The notes beneath the pieces are model-generated. The model was not told the origin of the DNA. It saw only the letters and a program-made list of their open reading frames with translations, and ran no database searches. A stretch of DNA of 64,000 bases from Nematostella vectensis (lineage: Eukaryota > Cnidaria > Anthozoa > Actiniaria > Edwardsiidae). Below are positions 41,001-50,367 of the stretch, one piece after another (positions within the stretch are counted from its first letter, which is position 1; the number at the start of each line of letters is the position of its first letter). Position numbers and translations under genes: made by a program. Where the stretch lies: contig NC_064037.1 of NCBI RefSeq assembly GCF_932526225.1, positions 13,777,703 through 13,841,702 on the forward strand, given 5' to 3'.

Positions 41001-44000
41001 TAAATAGTCACCTTTTCCGTGCTACCATAGAAACCAGAACGTACCAATAAGGGATGTAGCATAAAGATATTGTCTACTTGGGCGTCATGTCATTGTTTAA
41101 CTGGTATTTATTTTTTTCAGAAATCTGCAAAACTCCCCAAAAGTGAGGTGAGCTGATACGAAACACATGAAGCGTTTGAGCGTGAGATTCAACTTTTGAC
41201 AAACTTTACAGAGTTCTTATTCCTTATGCAACAATGACAACAACAACAAGTGAAAACAACTATTACACATCAACTTAATATTTTAGGTTTGAATCGAACT
41301 TTGTTTTTTATAAAGATAACATACACTTGTATTTCAGGTTTTAGACAAGGAACTCGTGCTACCGTCAGGACTTTTAAGGTAAAACGGTATTTTAGCGCCT
41401 TATCTAATCTAAGATGTGGAAAAAATTAACTTACAGTACCCTATCAGAAACCCATCACTAGGAGCGTACAACTGTGATATAGGTACTATGAGTGAGCCTT
41501 TTACCAATAGCGTACAACTGTGATATAGGTACTATGAGTGAGCCCATCACTAGGAGCGTACAACTGTGATATAGGTACTATGAGTGAGCCTTTTACCAAT
41601 AGCGTACAACTGTGATATAGGTACTATGAGTGAGCCTATCACTAGGAGCGTACAACTGTGATATAGGTACTATGAGTAAACCCATCACTAAGAGCGTCAA
41701 CTGTCATATAGGTACTATGAGTGAGCCCATAACTGATAGCGTACATCTGTTATATAGGTAGTATGAGTGAACCCGTAACTAGGAGCGTACAACTGTGATA
41801 TAGGTACTATGAGTGAGCCCATCACTAGGGGCGTAAAACTGTGATATAGGTACTATGAGTGAGCCCATTAGGCAATTTTTCCTTTCGTAAAAGTGTCGTT
41901 TTGCTATTTCAACATTTTAGCTACGGTTGCTTCTGCTGCGATTGAGAAATAGTATAGTTGAATTCAAACGACCTTCCTTATCATAATCCCAACACACTAT
42001 CTGAATTTTTATAACATTTTATTTTTTACGTTAATTTTTATCAAAATAACATTATTGATTATGGTTTTTAGTCCTCTCCGTGCGAAACAGGATAGTCTGG
42101 AAGAGCGCATGGCAGCCTTGGAGAGACGGCTGGTCATAAAGAACGAAGGCTTTGTTCCTCAAATACCGAAATATTCTATCAAGCCAGGTGCTAGCCAAAG
42201 TAAGTCCAGCCCTGGCAACTATGTTTCCACTGCTATTTTGCAAGATGGAACTTCCTTGTAACTTTTTGCTTCTTTTGCAAAATATTGAGAGGGTGTATAT
42301 CCTGGTTAAAATGGCTGGTAAGTTGTTAAAAAGGTTTTTAAAAAATTGCAAATCGGTTGCAAACAAACTCCGATCAGCGAAAGCCCCTTTTCGCGCTCAA
42401 ATTCCACACGATCCCATAACTGTAAAATAGCCCATTGTGTATCTAGGGAAAAAATGCGTTATTATTTTTTCAGGCAAACGGAAACTTTTATCCCAGCGTT
42501 TCCCACTTCAAGCACTGATAAATTCCCAAAACAAATTCAAGCAAGAACTCATTTCACCCACGAAGAAGTCACAACCCGGACCAGTGTCGTCACGTGACAC
42601 AGCGGTATGTTCTGCAACTTTTCAGGGCTAGACGTAGACTAGACATATTGACCATTTACTTTTCATTTTCTACGGTTAATCTAGAAACACGAGTGAGATA
42701 AATACCTTATTCTGCTTAATTTTCGCGCGTACAAAAAAAATTGCGAAATTTAAGACCCGCGAAAAACAAAGATCGCGAACTTTAATCTCGCAAAATTAAG
42801 TGGATTAATTTATTATGCGATTCAAGAATTTATTACGGCGATTAAAGAATTTGTTGAGATCTCCTAGTAAGGACATGTAACGAAACTATTGATAATAGCT
42901 CGAGGATTGAGAACACTTTTCCATCACTGTAAGACTGACAATACAGCAATACAGCAGCCGCTATTGGACAGCTTTTTCGGTTTTGTTTCGATATATTGGA
43001 TATATTGTTTAATAGTTTGTTAATGTCAATTATTTTGAAGAAAAGAGAATAAAGCCACTTGAACTTTGTCGGGAAATGAGCTGAGAAAATTTTCGTGAAA
43101 ATTGAGACGCGCGAAAAGAAAGAAGAATAAGACACGATTGTACTATAAACGATACTGAAACAAATTAAAAAAAGTTCTTGCAATTGTTTGGGTCGTACGA
43201 TGGTTACGAAATAACACCTTTTTGGTATGTGATCGGTAATGCATACCCTTCACGGATGACATATAACTAACGGTTATGCAGTAACATTTTCTACTAGGTA
43301 TGATTACTAGACAAGATTAAAACGATTACTTTTCGCAGGAAAGTGTTCGCATGGATGAAAATTTTCAAGTAAAAATCAACCCGACATTGCAGGCCGCTTA
43401 TGGTAGGTATCGCGACATGTGTTGGTGGTAGAAATACTTGATTGGCAGCCAGTAACACTTAAAGGGATTCCCAGTGTTGTGATTGGTCAAGACTAAGCTA
43501 TATAGATATTTGATTGGCAGTTAGTAGTAATAATAATACATTTATTTGTAAAGCGCTAAAACTATGGATACATATTCTAAAGCGTTAGTAGCACCTAAAG
43601 GACCTAAATCCTCAGTGTTGTGATTGGTCGAGACTAAACTGCTGACATCTGATTGACTAATGAGGTTTAATGTCGAAAATGTGCTCGGACGTTTTCTTTT
43701 TAGACGCGGAGCTGTTGACGGTTTTGAACACCGGTGATGTTAAGGAGTTAAAGAAACTTCAAGCGATTGGTGAAAAGCGGGCTCAGCTGATTGTTCAGTG
43801 GAGACAACTGCACGGCCCACTAGCTAAGGTAAGGGAACCCTGTGGTGGAAAGCGTGCTCAGCTGATTATTCAGTGGAGACAACTGCACGGCCCACTAGCT
43901 AAGGTAAGGGAACCCTGTGGTGGAAAGCGTGATCAGCTGATTGTTCAGTGGAGACAACTGCACGGCCCACTAGCTAAGGTAAGGGAACCCTGTGGTGGAA

Positions 44001-46491
44001 AGCGTGCTCAGCTGATTATTCAGTGGAGACAACTGCACGGCCCACTAGCTAAGGTAAGGGAACCCTGTGGTGGAAAGCGTGATCAGCTGATTGTTCAGTG
44101 GAGACAACTGCACGGCCCACTAGCTTAGGTAAGGGAACCCTGTGGTGGAAAGCGTGCTCAGCTGATTGTTCAGTGGAGACAACTGCACGGCCCACTAGCT
44201 AAGGTAAGGAAACCCTGTGGTGGAAAGCGTGATCAGCTGATTGTTCAGTGGAGACAACTGCACGGCCCACTAGCTAAGGTAAGGGAACCCTGTGGTGGAA
44301 AGCGTGCTCAGCTGATTGTTCAGTGGAGACAACTGCACGGCCCACTAGCTTAGGTAAGGGAACCCTGTGGTGGAAAGCGTGGTCAGCTGATTGTTCAGTG
44401 GAGAAAACTGCACGGCCCACTAGCTAAGGTAAGGGAACCCTGTGGTGGAAAGCGTGATCAGCTGATTGTTCGGTGGAGACAACTGCACGGCCCACTAGCT
44501 AAGGTAAGGGAACCCTGTGGTGGAAAGCGTGCTCAGCTGATTGTTCAGTGGAGACAACTGCACGGCCCACTAGCTTAGGTAAGGGAACCCTGTGGTGGAA
44601 AGCGTGCTCAGCTGATTGTTCAGTGGAGACAACTGCACGGCCCACTAGCTAAGGTAAGGGAACCCTGTGGTGGAAAGCGTGCTCAGCTGATTGTTCAGTG
44701 AAGACAACTGCACTGCCCACTAGCTAAGGTAAGGGAACCCTGTGGTGGAAAGCGTGCTCAGCTGATTGTTCAGTGGAGACAACTGCACGGCCCACTAGCT
44801 AAGGTAAGGGAACCCTGTGGTGGAAAGCGTGATCTGCTGATTGTTCAGTGGAGACAACTGCACGGCCCACTAGCTAAGGTAAGGGAACCCTGTGGTGGAA
44901 AGCTTGCTCAGCTTATATGCACGCCCTTCCTCTATAAGATAAGTCATTTATGGGAACCCTGTGGTGGAAAGCGTGCTCAGCTTATATGCACGCCCCTCCT
45001 CCTCTATAAGATAAGTCATTTATGGGAACCCTGTGGTGGAAAGCGTGCTCAGCTTATATGCACGCCCCTCCTCCTCTATAAGATAAGTCATTTATGGGAA
45101 CCCTGTGGTGGAAAGCGTGCTCAGCTTATATGCACGCCCTTCCTCTATAAGATAAGTCATTTATGGGAACCCTGTGGTGGAAAGCTTGCTCAGCTTATAT
45201 GCACGCCCTTCCTCTATAAGATAAGTCATTTATGGGAACCCTGTGGTGGAAAGCGTGCTCAGCTTATATGCACGCCCCTCCTCCTCTATAAGATAAGTCA
45301 TTTATGGGAGCCCTGTGGTGGAAAGCTTGTTCAGTTTTTAGCTTTTAGTGTAATGGAGGCAGCTGCACGGCCTCCTTAGTAAGGCGCGGTCTTACCGGGA
45401 ACCCTGTGTACCGAGCTGACGTGAGTGCCACACGTTAGCTATTAATAAATCTGTCAATCAAGCTTAGCAGTTTGTGCAGCTCTCGTAAAAGAGTCTCTCC
45501 TTATTTTTTTACGCGCTCGGTCTTTCTCTCTCGTCAACACGCTTCCTACACTCAGGGTCCTTGTGGGTTGGTCCTTGTGGGTGGGTCCTTGTGGGTGGGT
45601 CCTTGTGGGTGGGTCCTTGTGGGTGGGTCCTTGTGGGTGGGCCCTTGTGGGTGGGTAATTATGGGTGGGTCCTTGTGGGTGGTTCCTTGTGGGTGGTTCC
45701 TTTTGGGTGGTTCCTTGTGGGGTGGGTCCTTGTGGGGTGGGTCCTTGTGGGGTGGGTCCTTGTGGGTGGGTCCTTGTGGGTTGGTCCTTGTGGGCTGGTC
45801 CTTGTGGGTTGGTCCTTGTGGGTGGGTCCTTGTGGGTGGGTCCTTATGTGTTGGTCCTTGTGGGCTGGTCCTTGTGGGTGGGTCCTTGTGGGCTGTTCCT
45901 TGTGGGTTGATCCTTGTGGGTTCTATTCTGTATGTGGTTCTGTTATGACATACAATAGGTTCAAGGATGTTCAAGAATTTCCGAGAAACACGTGATTTAA
46001 CGCTTTTTGGGACTAAAAACTATGCACGGCCATCACTGGCGTGTTAAGTGCTGCCTCAGACGACAGAAAAATATGCGTCCTAGGAATTCCTATTGAGATT
46101 GTTTGAGAAACGTTTGATACGAGTGTCCTTTTTGACATTGTTTCTCGGCATTTCTTTTCCATTCTAGGTGCAGGATCTTGCGAATGTTGAAGGCTTCACC
46201 CAGAAGATGGCTACCACGTTTCTCAAGGTAATCATTTTGTTCGCTATACTGAGGCCATTTATACGTCCACAACAGAATTTAATAAGTACCCCCTTATAAG
46301 CCCTTGGTACGCTACTAAAACAGTACACAGCCTCATTGGCTACAGAAATGCGATAAGTTATTTTATAATTATATTATCATAACAAGAAAACATAAGTATG
46401 AATACTTTTCCCAGCCTCATTACTAATGTGTTTTGCTTGTGTGTGTGTTTTTTTATAGAAAAATCTTCTGAATAAAATGGTTTTCACGTGA
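26032..46491 (+). CDS. KIF22: Chromokinesin KIF22/Kid (kinesin-10), complete, 19 exons, 585 aa
   Basis: Plus-end motor that binds chromatin and produces polar ejection force in mitosis. Exons 26032-26252, 26525-26652, 26939-26977, 27075-27190, 27726-27812, 29069-29127, 29227-29290, 29386-29495, 29794-29869, 39455-39644, 40617-40675, 41121-41147, 41338-41378, 42072-42199, 42474-42604, 43339-43402, 43704-43828, 46168-46227, 46459-46491 total 1758 nt. Motor: P-loop [13 protein letters not shown] (about 111-120), switch I NPHSSRSH (225-232), switch [16 protein letters not shown] (258-271), [20 protein letters not shown] short coiled-coil-like [13 protein letters not shown] follows. The C-terminal helix-hairpin-helix DNA-binding domain (514-585) has [20 protein letters not shown], then [18 protein letters not shown]. 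Human KIF22 is 665 aa. Intron 9 is 9.6 kb and contains an antisense gene. The exon 17 end is tandemly repeated into intron 17. A second Met is at residue 6. Confidence 0.94.
28066..28230. mobile_element. 165-bp foldback MITE in KIF22 intron 5
   Basis: Inverted ends AAGTTATAGCATGGCA and TGCCATGCTATAACTT, with a second inverted block GAATTTAGTGATTAAATG / CATTTAATCACTAAATTC inside. Non-coding. Confidence 0.75.
28551..28690. mobile_element. 140-bp foldback MITE in KIF22 intron 5
   Basis: TGGTTCTAAATTTCTCTCAT at the left is the reverse complement of ATGAGAGAAATTTAGAACCA at the right. The interior repeats CTAAATTTCCCTCAT motifs. TCT flanks both sides, which may be a 3-bp target duplication. Confidence 0.75.
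29874..30520. repeat. Higher-order minisatellite (three 58-59 bp variants, 176-bp super-unit), start of KIF22 intron 9
   Basis: Units contain TAATCACATAAAG followed by GCTCCGCATTAGCTA. Three variants (AGAATTGG, AGGCTTGG and AGGCTCGG types) run A-B-C, A-B-C, A-B-C, then further C units. AGAATTGGCT recurs at 29911, 30087 and 30263, exactly 176 bp apart. The array starts within about 5 bp of the exon 9 donor. Confidence 0.93.
30521..31600. other. KIF22 intron 9, unannotated part
   Basis: No gene seen. A short direct duplication (ATACACTATATTTCTTTAGG at about 31040 and 31091) is present. The two overlapping short frames at 30668-30943 have no recognisable product. Confidence 0.35.
31605..32030 (+). 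repeat. Dispersed repeat family B, copy 1
   Basis: Shares in order TAAACACTAGGTTC, GCTGTGATGAAAATG, TATTTTAGAGCGC, AGCATTATTTTA and GCTGATTGATAACT with 57215-57875. Non-coding, probably an old non-autonomous element. Confidence 0.6.
32605..32735 (-). pseudogene. Duplicated, broken copy of the fibrinogen gene's last exon (3' part)
   Basis: On the minus strand it matches exon 3 of the gene at 33842 over about 125 bp, from WYK...[10 protein letters not shown] to [20 protein letters not shown]. It carries an in-frame TAG after LKGQ and an altered end. It lies within the minisatellite, 1.2 kb downstream of the true exon. It is not joined to any other fibrinogen exon and is very unlikely to be functional. 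Confidence 0.85.
33150..33307 (+). mobile_element. 158-bp MITE with 5-bp target duplication, inserted in the minisatellite
   Basis: Ends CAGCGGCGTGGCCAGG and CCTGGCTACACCCCTG are imperfect inverted repeats. GTTCA flanks both sides (33145-33149 and 33308-33312). The interior is closely similar to 51015-51160. A hAT-like non-autonomous element with 5-bp duplication is plausible. Confidence 0.8.
33842..37505 (-). CDS. Secreted fibrinogen-related protein with PAN/apple-like head, complete, 3 exons, nested in KIF22 intron 9
   Basis: Exons (minus order) 37505-37173, 35135-34748, 34107-33842 total 987 nt (328 aa), phases 0 and 1. Residues 1-19 are a signal peptide ([19 protein letters not shown]). 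About 50-111 are a cysteine-containing PAN/apple-like segment ([26 protein letters not shown]). Then comes a full fibrinogen C-terminal domain (about 115-328): [86 protein letters not shown]. This architecture is common in ficolin- and tenascin-like lectins; the likely role is extracellular recognition or matrix, ligand unknown. The reading frame stays open upstream of 37505, so a longer start (MAGIAN...) is possible, but the signal peptide supports this one. A 1.6 kb transposon fills intron 1. The last codons seed the adjacent minisatellite. Confidence 0.9.
35478..37092. mobile_element. 1.6 kb non-autonomous DNA transposon with TA target duplication (pogo/Tc1-like ends)
   Basis: Left end CAGTACTTTCCCGCTTATAA matches, inverted, the right end whose reverse complement is CAGTACTTACCCGCTTATAA. 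Similarity continues for about 28 bp (GGACCTAG / GAACCTAG). TA flanks both ends (35476-35477 and 37093-37094). There is no transposase frame inside, so it is non-autonomous or decayed. It makes up 80 percent of intron 1 of the fibrinogen gene. Confidence 0.8.
37780..39454. other. KIF22 intron 9, distal part; no gene seen
   Basis: AT-rich, with a short ATT run near 38510. Frames here are short and unrecognised. Sequence becomes GC-rich toward the exon 10 acceptor at 39454. Confidence 0.35.
40265..40450. repeat. Deleted copy of the TIR element seen complete at 51919-53193
   Basis: AAAGCCGCATTGTCTCCAGTTTACTTCC and GATTACGTAACAATCTC match the left end at 51919. AAGTTTCTTTGAGGATG matches the right part at about 53060, with the centre missing. 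In KIF22 intron 10. Confidence 0.55.
40745..40990 (+). repeat. Dispersed repeat family A, copy 2 (KIF22 intron 11)
   Basis: Contains CCGAGTCACACAAATCATCC, AAGATATTTTCAATCAAATA and GATAAACAATAA in the order found at 13735 and 61085. Confidence 0.65.
41460..41868. repeat. 46-bp minisatellite, about 9 copies, KIF22 intron 13
   Basis: Units AGCGTACAACTGTGATATAG, GTACTATGAGTGAGCC, with alternating ends CATCACTAGG and TTTTACCAAT. Confidence 0.93.
43768..44882 (+). repeat. 75-bp tandem array of the KIF22 exon 17 end plus its 5' splice site, 15 copies
   Basis: The end of exon 17 ([20 protein letters not shown], then the donor GTAAGG) recurs every 75 bp. The CACTAGCTAAG donor end sits at 43825 plus 75n, to 44875. 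The period is a multiple of three, so read-through stays in frame as 25-residue repeats until TAG in copy 5 (44126-44128). Copies 5, 8 and 11 carry CTAGCTTAG instead of CTAGCTAAG. Only the first copy belongs to the gene model. Confidence 0.97.
44883..45340. repeat. Second-generation 69/72-bp array, KIF22 intron 17
   Basis: Seven units start with GGGAACCCTGTGGTGGAAAG (44883, 44952, 45024, 45096, 45165, 45234, 45306). They share this half with the 75-bp array, but the exon half is replaced by TTATATGCACGCCC, CTATAAGATAAGTCATTTAT. A new repeat grew on the edge of the old one. Confidence 0.93.
45555..45940. repeat. 15-bp G-rich minisatellite, about 25 copies, KIF22 intron 17
   Basis: Units of GGTCCTTGTGGGTGG and close variants. 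It gives long Gly/Trp-rich plus-strand and Thr/Pro-rich minus-strand frames in all phases, which I reject as genes. Runs of GGG on the sense strand could form G-quadruplexes in the pre-mRNA. Confidence 0.95.
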
Positions 46492-46868
46492 GAGTGACCT
46501 CGCAGTGCACGATGGGAAGCGACCAAGACAAACTTTGTACATAGCTATTTTTAGTTGTGTCGCATCTACCAGCGGAGCACTGAAAGAAAGAAGTACGAAA
46601 AAAGAACACGTTTTATACTCTTTTTTTTTTTAAACACATTTTATTGAGTTTTTAACGCAAATAAGGAACATAGAGGATTCGGAGACGTACATAAAACCAG
46701 CAGTCAGTTAACGACATTACAACTGTAGGGAACGGTTTAAAAGCCAGATAATACTTCGAAGGAAAATAGGACCGGAATATTATGAATTTTTACCCAACTT
46801 AGACAATGAGCCTTGACAAGCGAATTCATCTCATGAAGTGTGTTAACGATGGAGTCGTTGGAAATGAT

Positions 46869-46874
46869 AATAAA
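46869..46874 (+). terminator. KIF22 polyadenylation signal AATAAA
   Basis: First plus-strand AATAAA after the KIF22 stop, 378 bp downstream. Confidence 0.55.
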
Positions 46875-46879
46875 CTATC

Positions 46880-47494
46880 AAAGAGCTAGTCTAGTGATTT
46901 CATTGGAGTGCGGTGAGTGCGGAGACACAGAAAACCAACAAGCTCTCCCCCTTCTACCCCCGCACCTCTATGCGAAGCTTGCATGTAACAAAAGGAAAAC
47001 AGTGCCGAATCCAGGTCCCCTCCCCCCCCCCCCCCCTTTCGGGATAGTGCCGGACACCCCATCCCCCTCTTGTCCCACGTAGAACTAGAAGGGATGAGAC
47101 GAAGGGCTTGCCATCTTTTAGGGACTGTGTAATAATAATTATCATAAGGAGGGAGGGGGGTGTTGTAAAACTAGAGTGAAAATGAACTCTCACCATCTCA
47201 TAGACCTCAAAATACTTCTGTATGTCTCTAAGACGTGCATGAATTTTTTAAATCGTTGAATGTATTTTTTTCTGTCTCGTTCGGGCTGCATGTTTTTTCC
47301 CAGGCTTTTCATCATGCACGATTTTATTTTTCTTCCTCCCTCCCCCCCCCCCCCTTCCAATCACTTTTCTAATTGCCCGTCCCTAAATGTTTGAATACCA
47401 TGGGACACGGTGAATGTATTGCGTTACATAAAGAATCGCGTGACTCTTACGCATAATTCCGAGATCCAGAAAGGACATCAGACTTCTTCACAAA
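46880..47494. other. Intergenic region upstream of the SOUL genes
   Basis: Contains C-runs at about 47021 and 47342. The promoter of the first SOUL gene must lie here; a weak ACATAAAGAA lies about 70 bp before its ATG. Confidence 0.35.
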
Positions 47495-48154
47495 ATGCTC
47501 AGCTGGTTTAAAGGTGAGGAGAAACCCAAGCCGGACCCGAAGAAATTTCACAAACCAGACTTCTATCACGGATCGGACGGTCCTGAATTTAGGATAATCG
47601 AATCATTCGAAGGTTACGAAGTTAGGCAATACGCAAGATCACAATGGGTTTCCACCAAGGCAGACCCCGGTGAGATCATGTCTGCATTCTGGAGGCTTTA
47701 CGGCTACATCAACGGCAAGAATGACCAGTCCAAGAAAATGTCCATGAATCTACCGGTACGAGTTCACATAACACTGAACGAAAACGACACGGATGGATCA
47801 AACGTCAAATCATGCATAATGAGTTTCTATATCTCTAGCGAGTTCCTTCCAGAAATTCCTAAGCCTAATGACCAAGCAGTGTTTATTGAAGAAGATAAGA
47901 GTAAAGTTGTATATGTGTGCCATTTTCCTGGATTTGCTAAGGAAAAGGATTGGAAAGATACCAGGAAAAGTCTGCGGCAGGCCCTGGATAAAGACTGTAA
48001 ACGTTACGCAACATTTGAGTATTACTCCATGGGATACGACCCTCCGTATAAATTATGGGGCCGACGCAATGAAATGGTACTTGTCGCTAGCCCACAACCG
48101 GATCTAATGGACATCGTAGACGAAGACGAAAAAGTTAACGAAGTTTTTCAGTGA
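47495..48154 (+). CDS. SOUL/HEBP2-like haem-binding family protein, paralogue 1 (219 aa), intronless
   Basis: The SOUL family (HEBP1/HEBP2) binds tetrapyrroles and has roles in haem handling and cell death in vertebrates; the substrate here is unknown. The protein starts MLSWFKGEEKPKPDPKKFHK, then has the SOUL core: DGPEFRIIESFEGYEVRQYA, AFWRLYGYINGKNDQSKKMS, NLPVRVHI, CIMSFYISSEF, VVYVCHFPGFAKEKDW, GYDPPYKLWGRRNEMVLV. Length is typical (HEBP2 is about 205 aa). There is an acidic tail VDEDEKVNEVF. There is no signal peptide in this frame. It is a tandem paralogue of the gene 216 bp downstream. No AATAAA is visible between the two. Confidence 0.92.
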   Translation: MLSWFKGEEKPKPDPKKFHKPDFYHGSDGPEFRIIESFEGYEVRQYARSQWVSTKADPGEIMSAFWRLYGYINGKNDQSKKMSMNLPVRVHITLNENDTDGSNVKSCIMSFYISSEFLPEIPKPNDQAVFIEEDKSKVVYVCHFPGFAKEKDWKDTRKSLRQALDKDCKRYATFEYYSMGYDPPYKLWGRRNEMVLVASPQPDLMDIVDEDEKVNEVFQ

Positions 48155-48285
48155 TTTTTTCGTTTTTAAAGCAAATACCCCATAAGTACCGACTGCTGTT
48201 ACTTTTTGTCATTGCGTTACGTCACGCGGTATTTGATTACTCAGTCGATTGCATGCACACATCCATTGTAGTTTATTTTGCTCGT

Positions 48286-48297
48286 TGCATAAAAAGG
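48286..48297 (+). promoter_or_regulatory. TATA-like element of the second SOUL gene
   Basis: GCATAAAAAGG about 80 bp before the second SOUL ATG, in a 216-bp intergenic gap, so this gene probably has its own promoter. Confidence 0.45.
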
Positions 48298-48370
48298 TCC
48301 AGCCACGTCGTGTTTTCATTCGCTTTCCCGTCGCCATTCCTCGCTGCAAGTTCGAAGAATCGACGGCAAA

Positions 48371-48985
48371 ATGTTTAGCTGGTTTAAAGGAGAAGAAAAA
48401 CCTAAAATAGACCCGACGGAATTCCACCAGCCAGAAAGCTACAAGGGGGGCGAGGGGCCTATGTTCAAAGTCATGAAGGATGAAAGCACCGAAGACTACG
48501 AAACACGCATTTACAAGCAAACTAACTGGGTTTCTAGCCGAATGGAGACCTCAAATTATGACGATGCGGGTAGCAAATTATTCTGGAAATTGTTTGGTTA
48601 CATCGGAGGCAAGAACGAAAAGAAAACAAAGATTGCGATGACTACCCCGGTTCGCAGCAAAGTCGAAATTGGGGAAGACAACGATATAAAATCCATGACG
48701 ATGTCTTTCTTCACCTCTCCTTCCCAGCTTCCAAATCCACCAGCAGCGGACGACGAGACTGTGTTCCACGAAGAAAACCCAGAAATGAAAGTCTATGCTA
48801 CTAGCTTTGGGGGTTTCGCTAAAGCTAAAGACTGGAGAGAGAATTTTGAGAAGTTGAAGACGGCTCTGGAGCAGGACGGGAAGGGATTTGTTAAGGGCTA
48901 CTACTATACTGCGGGTTACGATCCTCCCTTCAGGCTTTGGGGCAGAGTCAATGAGATAATGTTGGTTGCAGCCAGTGATGAATGA
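48371..48985 (+). CDS. SOUL/HEBP2-like haem-binding family protein, paralogue 2 (204 aa), intronless
   Basis: Same architecture as its upstream neighbour: MFSWFKGEEKPKIDPTEFHQ, EGPMFKVMKDESTEDYETRI, KLFWKLFGYIGGKNEKKTKI, AMTTPVRSKV (closer to the classic SOUL M-T-x-PV motif than paralogue 1), MTMSFFTSPSQLP, VYATSFGGFAKAKDW, GYDPPFRLWGRVNEIMLVA. It ends without the acidic tail. The shared start and absence of introns show a recent tandem duplication, although the bodies have diverged considerably. An AATAAA follows 41 bp after the stop. Confidence 0.93.
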   Translation: MFSWFKGEEKPKIDPTEFHQPESYKGGEGPMFKVMKDESTEDYETRIYKQTNWVSSRMETSNYDDAGSKLFWKLFGYIGGKNEKKTKIAMTTPVRSKVEIGEDNDIKSMTMSFFTSPSQLPNPPAADDETVFHEENPEMKVYATSFGGFAKAKDWRENFEKLKTALEQDGKGFVKGYYYTAGYDPPFRLWGRVNEIMLVAASDE

Positions 48986-49026
48986 CATTGCGAACTAAAT
49001 GGGCTGCATAGGTAGCTAGCTGGGTG

Positions 49027-49032
49027 AATAAA
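49027..49032 (+). terminator. Polyadenylation signal of SOUL paralogue 2
   Basis: AATAAA 41 bp after the stop codon. Confidence 0.7.
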
Positions 49033-49049
49033 AGAGTCAAAGCTTCCTT

Positions 49050-49720
49050 TAGCGTGATTACGTAATTGGACGGGGGGGGGGGGGGGGCAGTCTAGGTTTA
49101 GAATGGAGTCATCATTCTTCCTTGCAATCATTTCTTATTTTATATTTTGAGGAAAAAAATAATATGGGGAGGGAGAGTTAGGCCACACTTGATCCGCCTC
49201 AATAGTATGCAGTTAATTAATTTCAACATTTTCAAGTAAGAAAACCCTTTAAATCAGGAATAAACATGTTTCATCTGTGAAATTCATTGCAATATAATGT
49301 GATCCCTAATAAATTCCTCAATGGGGCTTTCTATGAATGGTATTTCCAATACTGGGGTAAAGATTATGTGGACTGTTGGTCATGTTTTACTAGTCTAGCC
49401 TGTCAGGCCCTTTTTTCGTTCCCTTTGAAGTATATAAGTACAGGGCTATGAAAAAGGGTAGTTTTATTTCCCCCCTCCAATTTAAGAAAAATAAATTGCC
49501 TGATACTTAGGCTATAAGTCAGCAAGGACCTTTGCAAAAAAAAAAAAAGGTACCAACACTTTTCAGTACTGTATACAACCCCTGGTCACACACTTCATTG
49601 ACATTGCTCCCCTAGGATCAGGTGTTGAAAGATTTAAGCTATGAATCAAGCGAATCGCAATCACAAAAATGGGACACTAAACGTCAAAAAAGACAAACAA
49701 CAGCATTAAATAACCAACAA
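49050..49720. other. Intergenic region, no gene
   Basis: A G-run of about 16 at 49071-49087 and AT-rich sequence. Nothing else recognised. Confidence 0.4.
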
Positions 49721-50367
49721 AATTTATTTGGCTTTATCAATATTTTCTCCTTGAGGGACCAGCATCCAGTCCCTGCTCCTTGCGGCTGCTTATCAGAATG
49801 TTACTTGCGGGTGCAGACAGGATGATGTGATCTTCAGCCGACCTATGATACCCAACAGTAAACATGAGAACACAATTACAATTAGTCAAATGCGAGATTT
49901 TTATGGGAAAAATGCCCTGTTTTCACTTGACCATCAAAAAGAATCTTGGGACCCTGTTCTCCCCACCCCTTCACCCCAACCCAACGAAAAAATAAATAAA
50001 AAAACAACACAAAGATCATGCCATGAGTAATAGAGATAAATAGTAAATTTTCAGGGTTAAAAAAATAGCTGCCGGCTGTTTTCTGGTCTTTGCCGGCTCT
50101 TTTTTCTGTATCCCCTTATTTTTAGTATGCAGGATTTTTATTCCCATCAAAATCCACAAAGCCAGCAAAATCTAGCAGATTAAAAAAACATTTTTTTGAA
50201 CCCTGAATTTTGCACACCAGATGATCTAAAAAAATTTTCTGGATAAAATGCACCATCCGCCCAAACAAAATATAATTGTTTTTGCCATCAATGAAAGATT
50301 GGAGAAGATTGAAATCACAAACTAGAGCAGGTACCTGGTGTGCGAGGCAGTAGCGTTGCTCGTTGTC

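Noticed and set aside
43670-44128. 152-residue frame of 25-residue repeats as an independent gene
   Set aside because: It begins inside KIF22 intron 16 and runs through exon 17 into the tandem array. The splice sites and HhH homology assign the real part to KIF22.
45472-45995. Long Gly/Trp-rich and Thr/Pro-rich frames on both strands
   Set aside because: They are translations of a 15-bp minisatellite, open in several phases because the unit has few stops. They lie inside a KIF22 intron.
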